From Opitutaceae bacterium (lineage in GTDB: Bacteria; Verrucomicrobiota; Verrucomicrobiia; Opitutales; Opitutaceae): a DNA stretch of 64,000 bases. Positions 30,073 through 39,405 of the stretch are shown piece by piece. Where the stretch lies: assembly GCA_017994935.1 (NCBI GenBank), contig JAGOJU010000002.1:62001-126000 (forward strand), read 5' to 3'. Below the pieces are notes generated by a model. The model was not told the origin of the DNA. It was given only the letters and a program-made list of their open reading frames with translations, and searched no databases. The position numbers and the translations under genes were made by a program. Position 1 is the stretch's first letter; each line of letters opens with the position of its first letter.

Positions 30073-30259
30073 GGTCGAAGCCGGAAAAACCCTATAGCAC
30101 CCTTGCAACTCCGTCTTTGGTCTGCATGGAAATCTGCATAGCGCACACGGAATCCTTCCTCTACGGGGCCACCGCTTCCGCCACGGCCATGTGTTTTTCC
30201 GTCACCGGCGAAGACGTTGCCGCGTCATTACGCGTATCGTGATCCCGAATCTGCCTGTC
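30073..30259. promoter_or_regulatory. Divergent promoter region of the polysaccharide locus
   Basis: This 187-bp gap separates the minus-strand catabolic operon from the plus-strand beta-helix gene and must hold both promoters. It contains TCTGCAT twice in direct orientation (30120-30137) and a match to a sequence at the window start (TCCGTCTTTGG, five bases, ATGGAAA; 30110-30132 versus 7-29). I could not assign -35/-10 boxes with confidence. Confidence 0.4.
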
Positions 30260-33200
30260 ATGCGTTTTTCCCGCCATTGCTGCCTTCTCATTGCCCTGCC
30301 TTTCTGCGGCTCGTCATTCCTGCGCGCGGAGTCGCCGCTCACGCTCGTGCTGCATCCCGTCGCCGACGCCACGATACTCAGCAATGAAGGCAGCGACCTG
30401 ACCCACGGCACACAGACTTCCCTCGCATTGCAGAAGGGCGGCGGGCGCGATTTTGAGGCTCTCCTCAAGTTCGATGTGACCACCCCCCGCACCGATGTCG
30501 CCCGCGCCACCCTCCGGCTTTTCGTTTCAAAGATCGTCAAGGGCAATCCCACCACTCCGGTCGGTGTCTGGACAACCTCTCCCGACTGGTCCGAACCAGA
30601 GGTGACCTACCGCAAGCGTCCCGCAGTCGGCCCCCATGTCGCCGACTTCTCCGGCATTCCCACCATCGGACAATGGATGGAGGCCGATGTCAGCAAGGTC
30701 ATCAAGGGACCTGGTGTCTACTCGTTCCGCCTCGCGGCCAGGGAGCGCTACAAGCTCGTGATCCCTTCGCGCGAAGCAAGGGATGACGGTGAAGTCCCGG
30801 AGCTTTCAGTCTCCTATGGTCCACCCAGTTCAGTCCCCTCCGCCAATGCGGCGGAAAGCCGCCCTGGCATCGGGAGGACTGAAACGGTTCGGCCGTGGGA
30901 TGATGTCTGGCTCGATGCGAACCGATCCGGCGCATCCGAAAATGACCTCCGGCTCGGAGGCACGGCTTCGCGCGAGGCTTTTCTCGCATTCAATCTCCTG
31001 GGGGTGAAGGGTGATGTCACGCGCGCTCGTCTCCGTATCCACGTCAACAGCAGCGGCTCAGGCAGACTTCTCCTCTTCACAACCGGAAACGGATGGGCGG
31101 AGTCCCGGATCGATTGGCACGACCGTCCCACAGCGCTTCCCGCCAAACCCCTCGCAGAGGCCCGCCTGCCTGGAGGCGCGGGGTGGATCGAATTCGATGT
31201 CACCCACGCGGTCACAGGCACCGGACGCTACTCGTTCATCCTGCGCACCGATTCCTCCAGGGAGATCCTCGTCGCCGCGCGCGAGTCCTCGGACCGCGCC
31301 CCGGAATTCATCGTCGACCACCAGGCGGGACTCAACAAGCGGGTCACGGACGTGATGGCCTCGGGAGAGCGCATCCTAGCCCGCTACGCGAATCCCAGAC
31401 TCGCCCGCGACGGCATTCTCGATGTCACCCAGGCGCCCTACTGCGCAGACCCCACCGGCCGCACGGATTCCACACTGGCCCTTCAACGGGCGCTCAACGA
31501 AGGCCGCGATGCACGGTGCACCACCTACCTCCCGGCAGGCACTTATCTCGTCAGCGACACCCTGGAGGGAGTGAGTCCCAATTATCTCGGAGGCGGCTAT
31601 CCCGGTCTGCCGCTGCGACGCGGGGAAATCGGCTGCGTCCTGCAGGGCTCCCCCGATCCGGATTCACGCGCGGTCATCCGCCTTGCACCCAATGCCGCAG
31701 GATTCGGCGACCCTGACCATCCGAAACCGGTCATCCATTTCTGGGCGGTCAACGGCATGCCGCCAAATGTGTATGAGAAGAGCAATGCGCATTTCAGCCA
31801 GCAGATCCGGAATCTGGCGGTGGACCTCGCTGCAAATCCAGGCGCGATCGGAGTCGAGTTCCTTGCCTGTGAGGACTCCTCGCTTCAATCAGTCCATGTC
31901 GAAGCAACCGGCGCATTCGCGGGATTCAAGGATGGACTGGGTTCCGGAGGAGGCATGCACAATCTTTCCGCAAACGGAGGCCGGTATGGCGCCTATCTCA
32001 GCACCACACAGCCGACCTGCTCGCTCTCACACGCCACGTTCACAGGGCAAACGACCGCCTGCGTCTACAATGACTCCCGCGGACCTCTTGTCATGCCGGG
32101 CGCCGTGCTCTCCCCCGCTCCCGGCGCCTCGGCGATCGTGATTGCAGGATCAACAAAGGGAGACCCATGGAACGCGTCGCTCTGCCTGGTCGATTCGCGC
32201 ATCGAGCTGGCGCCCCACTCCACCGCGCCCGCGATCAGTGGCAACCGCTCGATCTACCTGAATCAGGTCTATGTTCGAAATGCCGCGACCCTGTTGAAGA
32301 TCGATGATGCAGGCCCCGGCATTGAAGTCCCGGGCCGCCCCGACGGCTGGTACCATGTCGCCGAATACGCGGCCGCAGCCACGACCCCCGCCAACTCCGT
32401 GCAGCGCGGAGCGAGCACGCCGCCGCGCATGGACGCCGTCTACATCGACGGACGCAGGCGCAACGGGCCGCCGCAAGGCTCCGCAGGCGTGTCGATTGAC
32501 GCCTCAAGGATCCCGGCTGACCTGCAGAGTCGCCACACGTGGACCGGCATCTTTCCGGGCGTGGGAATGGCAGACATGCTGAACGCACGCGATTTCGGAG
32601 CCACCGGCGACGGTGATCGCGAGGACTTCACCGACCAATATCCTGCGCTCCAACGGGCGATCGACGAGGCCAGCGCCCGCAACCAGCCGTTGTTTGTCCC
32701 GCGCGGGGTTTATCGGCTTTCGCGCACGCTCGATCTGCGCTCAAACACGACCCTGGTCGGTGTGTCCCATATCTCCACCTGTTTCGCTCCCATCATCGAT
32801 CCCGCCCGTCATCCGGACGGCGACTTCCTCAACGGCAATGATCCACGTCCCCTGTTCCGCACTGCCGATGACGCAGCCGCCACGACGCGCCTGGGGTATG
32901 TCGGCATCCGCCTCCCCATGGCCACTCCCCCCGGACTCAAGACGCCGTTCTATCCCGCCTACGCGATCCTGTGGCGCGCCGGCCGCAATTCGGTCATCAG
33001 CAGTGTCCGCAGCGTGCATTCCGGGGGCCGCGGTGAGGGTCTGCCCCTCAATTCTCCGCTATTCATCTTCCGCGGTAACGGCGGCGGCCGTGCGTACGGA
33101 TTCAAGGTCACTACGACGTCCGATTTCGAGGCCATGACCGCGCGCTACACCAACTGTCTGATTGACGGCACGCACGAACCTCTCTCGATCTATCATTTTC

Positions 33201-33520
33201 AGCCGCAAGGTGCGAACAAGGGCTATTCCGGCGCGGAGATTCGCAACGCGAGCCACGTGGACGCCTTCGGTCTCAAGTACGAGGGATCCAGACCCGTGGT
33301 CACCATCCGCAATTCAAACCACATTCGCCTTTTCGGAGAAAGCGGGGGCGGCGCTCCGAAGGCACTCCTTGTCGTGGAAAAGAGCAGCGACTTCCTGTTC
33401 TCCAATCTCTATCCGCTCCGCGGCAAGAACCGGGCCGGCGACCAGGATATCGTCCACGACGACAGTGTCGTTGTCGGTGACAGCCACCAGGTCCTGCTCT
33501 ACAGGCGGGGAAATCCGTAG
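30260..33520 (+). CDS. Secreted CBM96 (DNRLRE) plus double beta-helix protein, putative polysaccharide lyase or glycosidase
   Basis: A 1086-aa exported protein (signal MRFSRHCCLLIALPFCGSSFLRAE). Two tandem DNRLRE/CBM96-like domains come first: HPVADATILSNEGSDLTHGTQTSL...LLKFDV..ARATLRLFV near 20-180 and a second with AFLAFNLLGVKGDVTRARLRIHV near 210-360. Two right-handed beta-helix segments follow, each with a pectate-lyase_3/GH55-like start: APYCADPTGRTDSTLALQRALNEG and NARDFGATGDGDREDFTDQYPALQRAIDEA. CBM96 is known to bind alginate in some proteins, so a uronate polymer is a possible target. Catalytic residues cannot be named, and the start at 30260 was chosen for its signal peptide. Confidence 0.85.
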   Translation: MRFSRHCCLLIALPFCGSSFLRAESPLTLVLHPVADATILSNEGSDLTHGTQTSLALQKGGGRDFEALLKFDVTTPRTDVARATLRLFVSKIVKGNPTTPVGVWTTSPDWSEPEVTYRKRPAVGPHVADFSGIPTIGQWMEADVSKVIKGPGVYSFRLAARERYKLVIPSREARDDGEVPELSVSYGPPSSVPSANAAESRPGIGRTETVRPWDDVWLDANRSGASENDLRLGGTASREAFLAFNLLGVKGDVTRARLRIHVNSSGSGRLLLFTTGNGWAESRIDWHDRPTALPAKPLAEARLPGGAGWIEFDVTHAVTGTGRYSFILRTDSSREILVAARESSDRAPEFIVDHQAGLNKRVTDVMASGERILARYANPRLARDGILDVTQAPYCADPTGRTDSTLALQRALNEGRDARCTTYLPAGTYLVSDTLEGVSPNYLGGGYPGLPLRRGEIGCVLQGSPDPDSRAVIRLAPNAAGFGDPDHPKPVIHFWAVNGMPPNVYEKSNAHFSQQIRNLAVDLAANPGAIGVEFLACEDSSLQSVHVEATGAFAGFKDGLGSGGGMHNLSANGGRYGAYLSTTQPTCSLSHATFTGQTTACVYNDSRGPLVMPGAVLSPAPGASAIVIAGSTKGDPWNASLCLVDSRIELAPHSTAPAISGNRSIYLNQVYVRNAATLLKIDDAGPGIEVPGRPDGWYHVAEYAAAATTPANSVQRGASTPPRMDAVYIDGRRRNGPPQGSAGVSIDASRIPADLQSRHTWTGIFPGVGMADMLNARDFGATGDGDREDFTDQYPALQRAIDEASARNQPLFVPRGVYRLSRTLDLRSNTTLVGVSHISTCFAPIIDPARHPDGDFLNGNDPRPLFRTADDAAATTRLGYVGIRLPMATPPGLKTPFYPAYAILWRAGRNSVISSVRSVHSGGRGEGLPLNSPLFIFRGNGGGRAYGFKVTTTSDFEAMTARYTNCLIDGTHEPLSIYHFQPQGANKGYSGAEIRNASHVDAFGLKYEGSRPVVTIRNSNHIRLFGESGGGAPKALLVVEKSSDFLFSNLYPLRGKNRAGDQDIVHDDSVVVGDSHQVLLYRRGNP

Positions 33521-33629
33521 CTGCCTCTACGCATGGCGCCCGCCTTTTGTCTTCCACATTCGTGATGCCAATTTCCGCGGTCGCCAAAGACAATCCATTC
33601 CCGCCGTGCTAACCTCCCGCTCGACCAAC

Positions 33630-34526
33630 ATGGCCATGCCAATTCCCCGATCCCTTCCGGACGCCCGCAGTGCAATCGTATTTTTCCTGTCCCTCTGTGG
33701 GACCGTCATCGCACTGCAAGCAGCCGGCGCCTCGGCAGAGATCGAAATCAGCGACACCGACTACGAAGGGCTCCCCCATTTCCGCATCGTGACGCCGGGC
33801 GGCACCTGGTATTACGACAAATCCGGCGGCGGATTTTCCCGCCTCATCGATCGCGACGGTCGCGATTGGATTGCCTTCCACATGACCCCTTCCCGCGGTC
33901 CGGGCGCTGCGGCGGGAGCCTACCGCGGAATCCCGAATGCCGTCTTTGGCAAGGGCAACCCTGATGCCGGAGTCGGACATCCGGGCAAGGATCGCTGCAT
34001 CAGCACACGCGAAGCAGCAGATGTAATCCGTACGGTCAGCAAATCCGGCACCTGGGCGTGGACGTGGCGCTTTACTCCAACCCACGCCATTTTCAGAATG
34101 GAGAAAGCCGATCCCGACCACCCGTGGTGGTTTCTCTACGAAGGCCCGCCCGCGGGACGATACGCACCGCGCGAACAGTACTGGGGCACATCCGAAGGCG
34201 GGCCGCGTCGCGACACGCCCACCACCGGCGGCGTCACCGGTCAGTGGAATTGGGCCTATTTTGGGGACAACCTCTCTCCGCGCGTGCTTGTGCTCGCACA
34301 GGCAAAAGCGGATTCGCTCGGGGACAGTTTTCGTTATCTCGGAACGGACGAAGCCGGCATCGACGCCCCTGACGGCATGGCAGTGTTCGGATTCGGACGG
34401 GCTCCGCGCCCGCTCCTGCGCGGCGCCGGCCACGAGTTCCGGGTCGGATTCATGGAAATGCCCGTGCCGGATGCAGCCGCACACGAACGACTCACGCGCG
34501 AAGTCGAGGTCATGCTGCAGCCCTGA
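33630..34526 (+). CDS. Secreted hypothetical protein
   Basis: A 298-aa protein with a signal peptide (AIVFFLSLCGTVIALQAAGASA). I do not recognise a named family. The sequence WYYDKSGGGFSRLIDRDGRDWIAFHM, AYRGIPNAVFGKGNPDAGVGHPG and HPWWFLYEGPPAGRY suggests a beta-rich ectodomain found in polysaccharide loci of this phylum. The frame is open leftwards into the previous gene, but the ATG at 33630 (or 33636) gives the signal peptide. It lies between the beta-helix protein and a sulfatase on the same strand. Confidence 0.7.
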   Translation: MAMPIPRSLPDARSAIVFFLSLCGTVIALQAAGASAEIEISDTDYEGLPHFRIVTPGGTWYYDKSGGGFSRLIDRDGRDWIAFHMTPSRGPGAAAGAYRGIPNAVFGKGNPDAGVGHPGKDRCISTREAADVIRTVSKSGTWAWTWRFTPTHAIFRMEKADPDHPWWFLYEGPPAGRYAPREQYWGTSEGGPRRDTPTTGGVTGQWNWAYFGDNLSPRVLVLAQAKADSLGDSFRYLGTDEAGIDAPDGMAVFGFGRAPRPLLRGAGHEFRVGFMEMPVPDAAAHERLTREVEVMLQP

Positions 34527-34556
34527 AATCACCCGCTTCTGCTCCACCGCCCTCCC

Positions 34557-36029
34557 ATGTCGCACCTCCTCCGCCTCACAGTCCTGCTCGCCAGCGCCTT
34601 GTCCCTGCCCGTCGCCAGTCTCTCTGCCGCGAGTGCACGCCCGAACATACTCTGGATCATCGTCGATGACATCTCCCCCAATTTCGGCTGCTATGGCGAG
34701 ACCGGCATCCGCACACCAAACGTCGATGCCCTGGCGAAGTCCGGCCTTCTTTTCGAACAGGCTCACACGACTGCCCCCGTCTGTTCGGCCAGCCGCTCCG
34801 CGCTGATCACCGGCATGTACCAGACCACGATCGGAGCCCAGAATCATCGCTCGAACCGAGGTGCAAACAAGGTCAGGCTTCCCGAAGGCGTCGAGCTTGT
34901 CCCCGCGCTTTTCCAGAAAGCCGGCTACTACACCTGCATCAGCGACGGAAAACCCGATGCGCGCGCACTGGGAAAGACGGACTACAACTTTGAATGGGAC
35001 CGCTCGGTCTACAACGGACCCGACTGGTCGGGGCGCAAACCCGGCCAGCCTTTCTTCATGCAGGTTCAGCTCCTCGGTGGAAAACACCGAGACCTCGGAC
35101 GCTGGAAGGAGCTCGATGCCTACTTCGGTGCCGGCGCCACTGCACCCGACTCCGTTTCGAGCCTTCCTCCCTACTATCCGCGCGATCCGGTCATCCTTGC
35201 AGACTGGGCCCACTACCTCGATTCGATGCGAATGACCGACATCGAGGTCGGACACATCATGGACCGCCTCCGCGCCGAAGGCCTGATCGAGAACACGTTC
35301 ATCATTCTCATCGGCGACCACGGAGTCAGCCATGCCCGCGGCAAGCAGTTCCTCTACACGGAAGGCACCCGCATTCCCTTCATCATCAGCGGCCCGGGCG
35401 TCCGTGCGGGACAGGTCCGAAACGACCTGATCGAACAGATCGACATGGCCGCCACGTCGCTCACCGCCGCCGGAATCCCGATCCCCGGTATCATGCAGGC
35501 CCGCGACGTGCTTTCTCCGACCTACGTCAAACGCGACGCCATCTTCTCCGCCCGCGACCGCTGCGACGAAACCGTCGACCGTATCCGTTCCGTGCGCACC
35601 GACCGCTGGCTCTATATCCGCAACTACTATCCGCTGCGGCCCCACCTCCAGCCCAACGCCTACAAGGACTCAAAGCCGATCCTGATCCGTCTGCGCGAAC
35701 TCCATGCAGCGGGCACTCTTGATCTGCTGTCCGAGCGGCTTCTCTTTGCACCGACCCGCGCACCCGAGGAACTCTACGAATGGGTCCACGATCGCTGGGA
35801 GATCAACAACCTTGCGGGCGAACCCACGCGCTGGCCTGTGTTGGCCGAGCTTCGTCAGCGACTCGACCAATGGATCGTCGAGACCAACGATCAGGGCCGA
35901 TTCCCGGAGTCCAAGGCCGTCTATGAAGGCAACGTCCGGACGCAGCGTCATCGCGACAACACCGCCGCGGCCTCGGCCATCAATCAAAACATCGAGACCA
36001 TGCTCCGCTGGCAGGCGGATGGCAGGTAG
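34557..36029 (+). CDS. Sulfatase (family S1, CSASR type)
   Basis: A 490-aa exported sulfatase with a signal peptide ending LSAASA. The FGly motif is CSASRSALITG at Cys76, the Ala-containing variant often seen in heparan N-sulfatase-like S1 subfamilies. NILWIIVDDISPNFGCYG gives the DD pair and FIILIGDHGVSHARGKQ the downstream metal site. It follows the secreted hypothetical by 30 bp and probably works with the beta-helix enzyme and the other sulfatase on one sulfated glycan. Confidence 0.92.
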   Translation: MSHLLRLTVLLASALSLPVASLSAASARPNILWIIVDDISPNFGCYGETGIRTPNVDALAKSGLLFEQAHTTAPVCSASRSALITGMYQTTIGAQNHRSNRGANKVRLPEGVELVPALFQKAGYYTCISDGKPDARALGKTDYNFEWDRSVYNGPDWSGRKPGQPFFMQVQLLGGKHRDLGRWKELDAYFGAGATAPDSVSSLPPYYPRDPVILADWAHYLDSMRMTDIEVGHIMDRLRAEGLIENTFIILIGDHGVSHARGKQFLYTEGTRIPFIISGPGVRAGQVRNDLIEQIDMAATSLTAAGIPIPGIMQARDVLSPTYVKRDAIFSARDRCDETVDRIRSVRTDRWLYIRNYYPLRPHLQPNAYKDSKPILIRLRELHAAGTLDLLSERLLFAPTRAPEELYEWVHDRWEINNLAGEPTRWPVLAELRQRLDQWIVETNDQGRFPESKAVYEGNVRTQRHRDNTAAASAINQNIETMLRWQADGR

Positions 36030-36120
36030 TGGGGGCCGTGCGATTCCGATCCGGAGGTTCAGCTCACGCCGCACGTTGCTGCGCGGTGACCGGTGCTGAT
36101 CGTCAATTGCAGAATAGACG

Positions 36121-38238
36121 TCACGGAGTCCTGACGAGACGCTCCGGCAGCGCGAACGCCACCAGAATGCCTCCTGCCGGGCGACCTGATTTCGCGCCTC
36201 CTGCGGAAATCACGACAAACTGGCGTCCCTCCGCCATGTAGACGCTCGGCGTGGCATTGCCTCCAAAGGGAAGGCGCGCGCTCCACAGGATCTCTCCGGT
36301 GTTCTTGTCAAACGCCCGGATCGTCTCGTCCGCCGTCGCAGCGATGAAGATCAACCCGCTGGCTGTGACCACCGGTCCGCCATAGTTCTCAGTTCCGGTC
36401 GGAGGGATTCCCCTCGCCGTGAGTTCGCGATACTCTCCGAGCGGTACCTGCCACTTGATCTCGCCAGCATTGAGGTCGACCGCCGCCAGCGTCCCCCACG
36501 GCGGTTTCACCGCAGGGTACCCGTCATTGTCAAGCCACCGCCTGAAACCTGCAAAGGCATACGGTGGCACCATGCGCGACCCTCCCGATGGCGGGCGCTC
36601 CCCTTCGTCCGGTCGCCCCCCTGCGGACGGCGCGTCGCCGAGCACATAGGCGAGAATCGCATCGCGCTGCCCCTCGGAGATGCGGTCAAAAGCCGGCATC
36701 CGTCCGAAGCCCTCCCTGGTGATCTTCCGGATTTCCTCCCGGGAGCGCCGTTTCTCGATGTCGATCAGCGAGGGAAATCCAGCTGCCGGCATCCCTTTGA
36801 GGTCCAGACCGTGACAGGCGGCGCAATTCACGAGGTAGTCACGCTCCCCCCGCGGCAGCCGCGTGCCGTCGGCGCGACGGGTCTCCACCATCTGCAGGAT
36901 CCAGGGCATCTCGTTCACATTGACGTAATACACGCCCTCCGGATCGACTGCCGCACCACCCCACTCCATGCCTCCGTCAAACCCGGGAAACATGATCGTT
37001 TCCATGAGTCCCGGCGCCGGGAACGGTCCGTGGTTCGGCGACACGCGGATCCGCGCGAGCGTCTGCTCGGCGGCTGCCGGCGAAATCGTTGAGGCGTCCG
37101 CCTCCGTGTAGTTCAGCCGCACGAGCGGAGCAGGCTTCGTGGGAAAGGGTTGCGTCGGCGACGCCTCTTCCCCTCTCAGTCCGGAGGTCGGCACCGGTCT
37201 CTCCTCGATCGGCCAAAGCGGTTCACCCGTCACCCGGTCGAACACAAACAGCATCCCCTGCTTGGTGCCCTGGGCGACCGCATCGATCTGTCGGCCCCCA
37301 TGCCTCACAGTGAGCAGCACCGGTGCACAGGGCAGATCGCGATCGAGCAGGTCGTGATGCACAAGCTGATAGTGCCAGAGCCGCCGTCCGGTCCCCGCAT
37401 CGAGTGCGACAAGTGAATTCGCGAAGAGATTGTCGCCGTGTCGCGTTGCCCCATAGAAGTCCGGCTCCGCCGTTTTTGTGGCGACATAGACGATGCCCCG
37501 CGCCTCATCGAGCGCCTGTCCGGACCACGGCATCCCACCGGTGGCAGTCTTGTAGGCATCGGGCGGCCATGTCTCGTAACCGACTTCACCCGGCCGCGGA
37601 ATGAGATGGAATATCCAGCGCAGTCGGCCCGTGCGGACGTCGATCGCCCGTACCGCGCCCGGCCCGCCAAAACCGCCGATGATCAGCATGTCCTTATAGG
37701 TGACTCCTGGAGTGTTCAGTCCGACCTTTGGGATATCGGCATCATCGAGTCCGATTGCAAGATGCACCAGGCCCTCCTCGCCGAAACTCCTGATGACGGT
37801 TCCGGTGGCGGGATCGAGTGCGAAGAGGTAGTTGCCCGAGGCGGTGAACAAGCGCTGCTCGCCACCCCTTGCGTCCTGCCAGAAGACCAGCCCCCGCTGC
37901 CGGCGCGCGCCCTTGCCCGCGCGCGTGTTCGCAGGATCCCAGGTCCACCGCTCGCGTCCTGTCGCCGCATCGAGCGCAATCACGCGACGGCTCGGCGTCG
38001 CGGTGTAGAGCACTCCGCCGACGATCAGATTGTTGGCCTGATATTCTCCCTTTTCGCCGGTATTGTAGGTCCAGGCGACCTCAAGCTGCGCCACATTCGA
38101 ACGATCGATCTGCCGCAGCGGCGAGTGGAGTGTGCGCGCCTTGTCGCCAAGGTAGACCGGCCAGTCCGTCTGCACATCGGCGCGAGAGACGGAAAGGGAG
38201 AGGGCAAGCAGAAGCAGACCGCGAAGGGGATGGGACAT
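36121..38238 (-). CDS. PQQ-dependent dehydrogenase with embedded cytochrome c domain
   Basis: A 705-aa quinoprotein with signal peptide MSHPLRGLLLLALSLSVSRA. The propeller shows PQQ-enzyme repeats such as VIALDAATGRERWTWDP, VRAIDVRTGRLRWIFHL and IRAFDKNTGEILWSARLPFG. A class I cytochrome c domain (CAACHGLDLKGMPAAGFPSL..GFGRMPAF) sits about residues 490-560, between propeller blades rather than at an end. Such proteins oxidise sugars or alcohols in the periplasm and pass electrons through the heme. It is convergent with the sulfatase gene, 91 bp away. The start at 38238 is the one giving a signal peptide. Confidence 0.9.
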   Translation of the reverse strand: MSHPLRGLLLLALSLSVSRADVQTDWPVYLGDKARTLHSPLRQIDRSNVAQLEVAWTYNTGEKGEYQANNLIVGGVLYTATPSRRVIALDAATGRERWTWDPANTRAGKGARRQRGLVFWQDARGGEQRLFTASGNYLFALDPATGTVIRSFGEEGLVHLAIGLDDADIPKVGLNTPGVTYKDMLIIGGFGGPGAVRAIDVRTGRLRWIFHLIPRPGEVGYETWPPDAYKTATGGMPWSGQALDEARGIVYVATKTAEPDFYGATRHGDNLFANSLVALDAGTGRRLWHYQLVHHDLLDRDLPCAPVLLTVRHGGRQIDAVAQGTKQGMLFVFDRVTGEPLWPIEERPVPTSGLRGEEASPTQPFPTKPAPLVRLNYTEADASTISPAAAEQTLARIRVSPNHGPFPAPGLMETIMFPGFDGGMEWGGAAVDPEGVYYVNVNEMPWILQMVETRRADGTRLPRGERDYLVNCAACHGLDLKGMPAAGFPSLIDIEKRRSREEIRKITREGFGRMPAFDRISEGQRDAILAYVLGDAPSAGGRPDEGERPPSGGSRMVPPYAFAGFRRWLDNDGYPAVKPPWGTLAAVDLNAGEIKWQVPLGEYRELTARGIPPTGTENYGGPVVTASGLIFIAATADETIRAFDKNTGEILWSARLPFGGNATPSVYMAEGRQFVVISAGGAKSGRPAGGILVAFALPERLVRTP

Positions 38239-38520
38239 GTTTGTACGCCCATTTGACTGTGGGAGAATGCAAAACAAGACCAGCCCGTAAACCAGCGTAG
38301 TCCAGCTCCCGTTCTTGATTTCAACAAACTTGAAAGACTGCGGTGTGGAATTGGCTCTACGGGACCTGAATCGCCCCACTCCTGTTCAATCCCGAACCGG
38401 GCACGACGAAGCACTCATGTTCGTTGCCTGAGGTTATGCCCGCGCGGAGTCTCGATCCCCGCCCACCCGGAGGACATCCGCGGATACTGGCTGAATTGTC
38501 GCGACTCCCAGACAAGCGCC

Positions 38521-39375
38521 CTAGTTTTTGGTCCGCAGGAAAACGTAGCGGTCGCGTCCGGTAAGATCCTGCACCGACTCGCAGTTTGAAAAACCTGCTT
38601 CGCCTGCGAGCTGCTTCAACTCTGTGTGCTGACTGATGCCGGTCTCCAGGGCGAGGAGTCCATCTGAGGAAAGAAATTCCCGAGCGCCACGCAGGATCGT
38701 TCGAAGGTCGTCGAGTCCGTCGGCCCCCGACACCAAAGCTACGTGGGGCTCAAAATCGCGAACATCAACCTGCGTTTCCGTGAGTTCCTTTTCCGAAAGA
38801 TAAGGCGGATTGGAAACAATCAGCGAAAAGGTACTCCCTGCGGGAAGCGAGGACAGCCAGTCCGATTTGAGAAACTCGACGCGATCAGCCAATCCATTCG
38901 CTGCCGCGTTTTCACCCGCAAGGCCCAGTGCCTCCTCACTCCGGTCCACAGCGGTGATCCGTGCAGCGGGAAACCTGCCGGCCAGCGCCAGCGCAAGGGC
39001 GCCCGTGCCCGTTCCAAGATCGAGGATCGCCGCCGGGGGCGGATCCTTGCAGCGGTCGGTGACCAGTTCGACCAGGTACTCGGTTTCGGGACGGGGAATC
39101 AACGCCCGGCGATCGCATTTCAACCTAAGCCCTGCAAAAACGGTCTCTCCCAGGATGTACTGCAGCGGTTCATGGGCCGCGCGCCGCCGCAGGAGGGGCC
39201 GGACCTTTTCCAATTCAGACTCAAGAAGCATCCGCTCGAATTGCAGGTACAACTGCATTCGCTGAAGGCCAAGCGCGTGACCGATCAGCCACTCGGCATT
39301 GAAGCGCGCGTTCTCCACACCCTTGCTTGCGAGGTAGTCGGTCGATTTCCTGACGATATCCAAAAGGGAAGTCAT
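38521..39375 (-). CDS. prmC: Peptide chain release factor N5-glutamine methyltransferase
   Basis: A 284-aa SAM-dependent methyltransferase. Motif I is ILDLGTGTGALALALA (near residue 118), and the catalytic NPPY is at residues 189-192. The N-terminal helical substrate domain is present. It methylates the glutamine of the GGQ motif in RF1 and RF2. It lies 30 bp downstream of prfA on the same strand, the classic prfA-prmC order. Confidence 0.95.
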   Translation of the reverse strand: MTSLLDIVRKSTDYLASKGVENARFNAEWLIGHALGLQRMQLYLQFERMLLESELEKVRPLLRRRAAHEPLQYILGETVFAGLRLKCDRRALIPRPETEYLVELVTDRCKDPPPAAILDLGTGTGALALALAGRFPAARITAVDRSEEALGLAGENAAANGLADRVEFLKSDWLSSLPAGSTFSLIVSNPPYLSEKELTETQVDVRDFEPHVALVSGADGLDDLRTILRGAREFLSSDGLLALETGISQHTELKQLAGEAGFSNCESVQDLTGRDRYVFLRTKN

Positions 39376-39405
39376 GCGCCTGCCAGGAGTGTCGCCATGC
39401 CCGCA

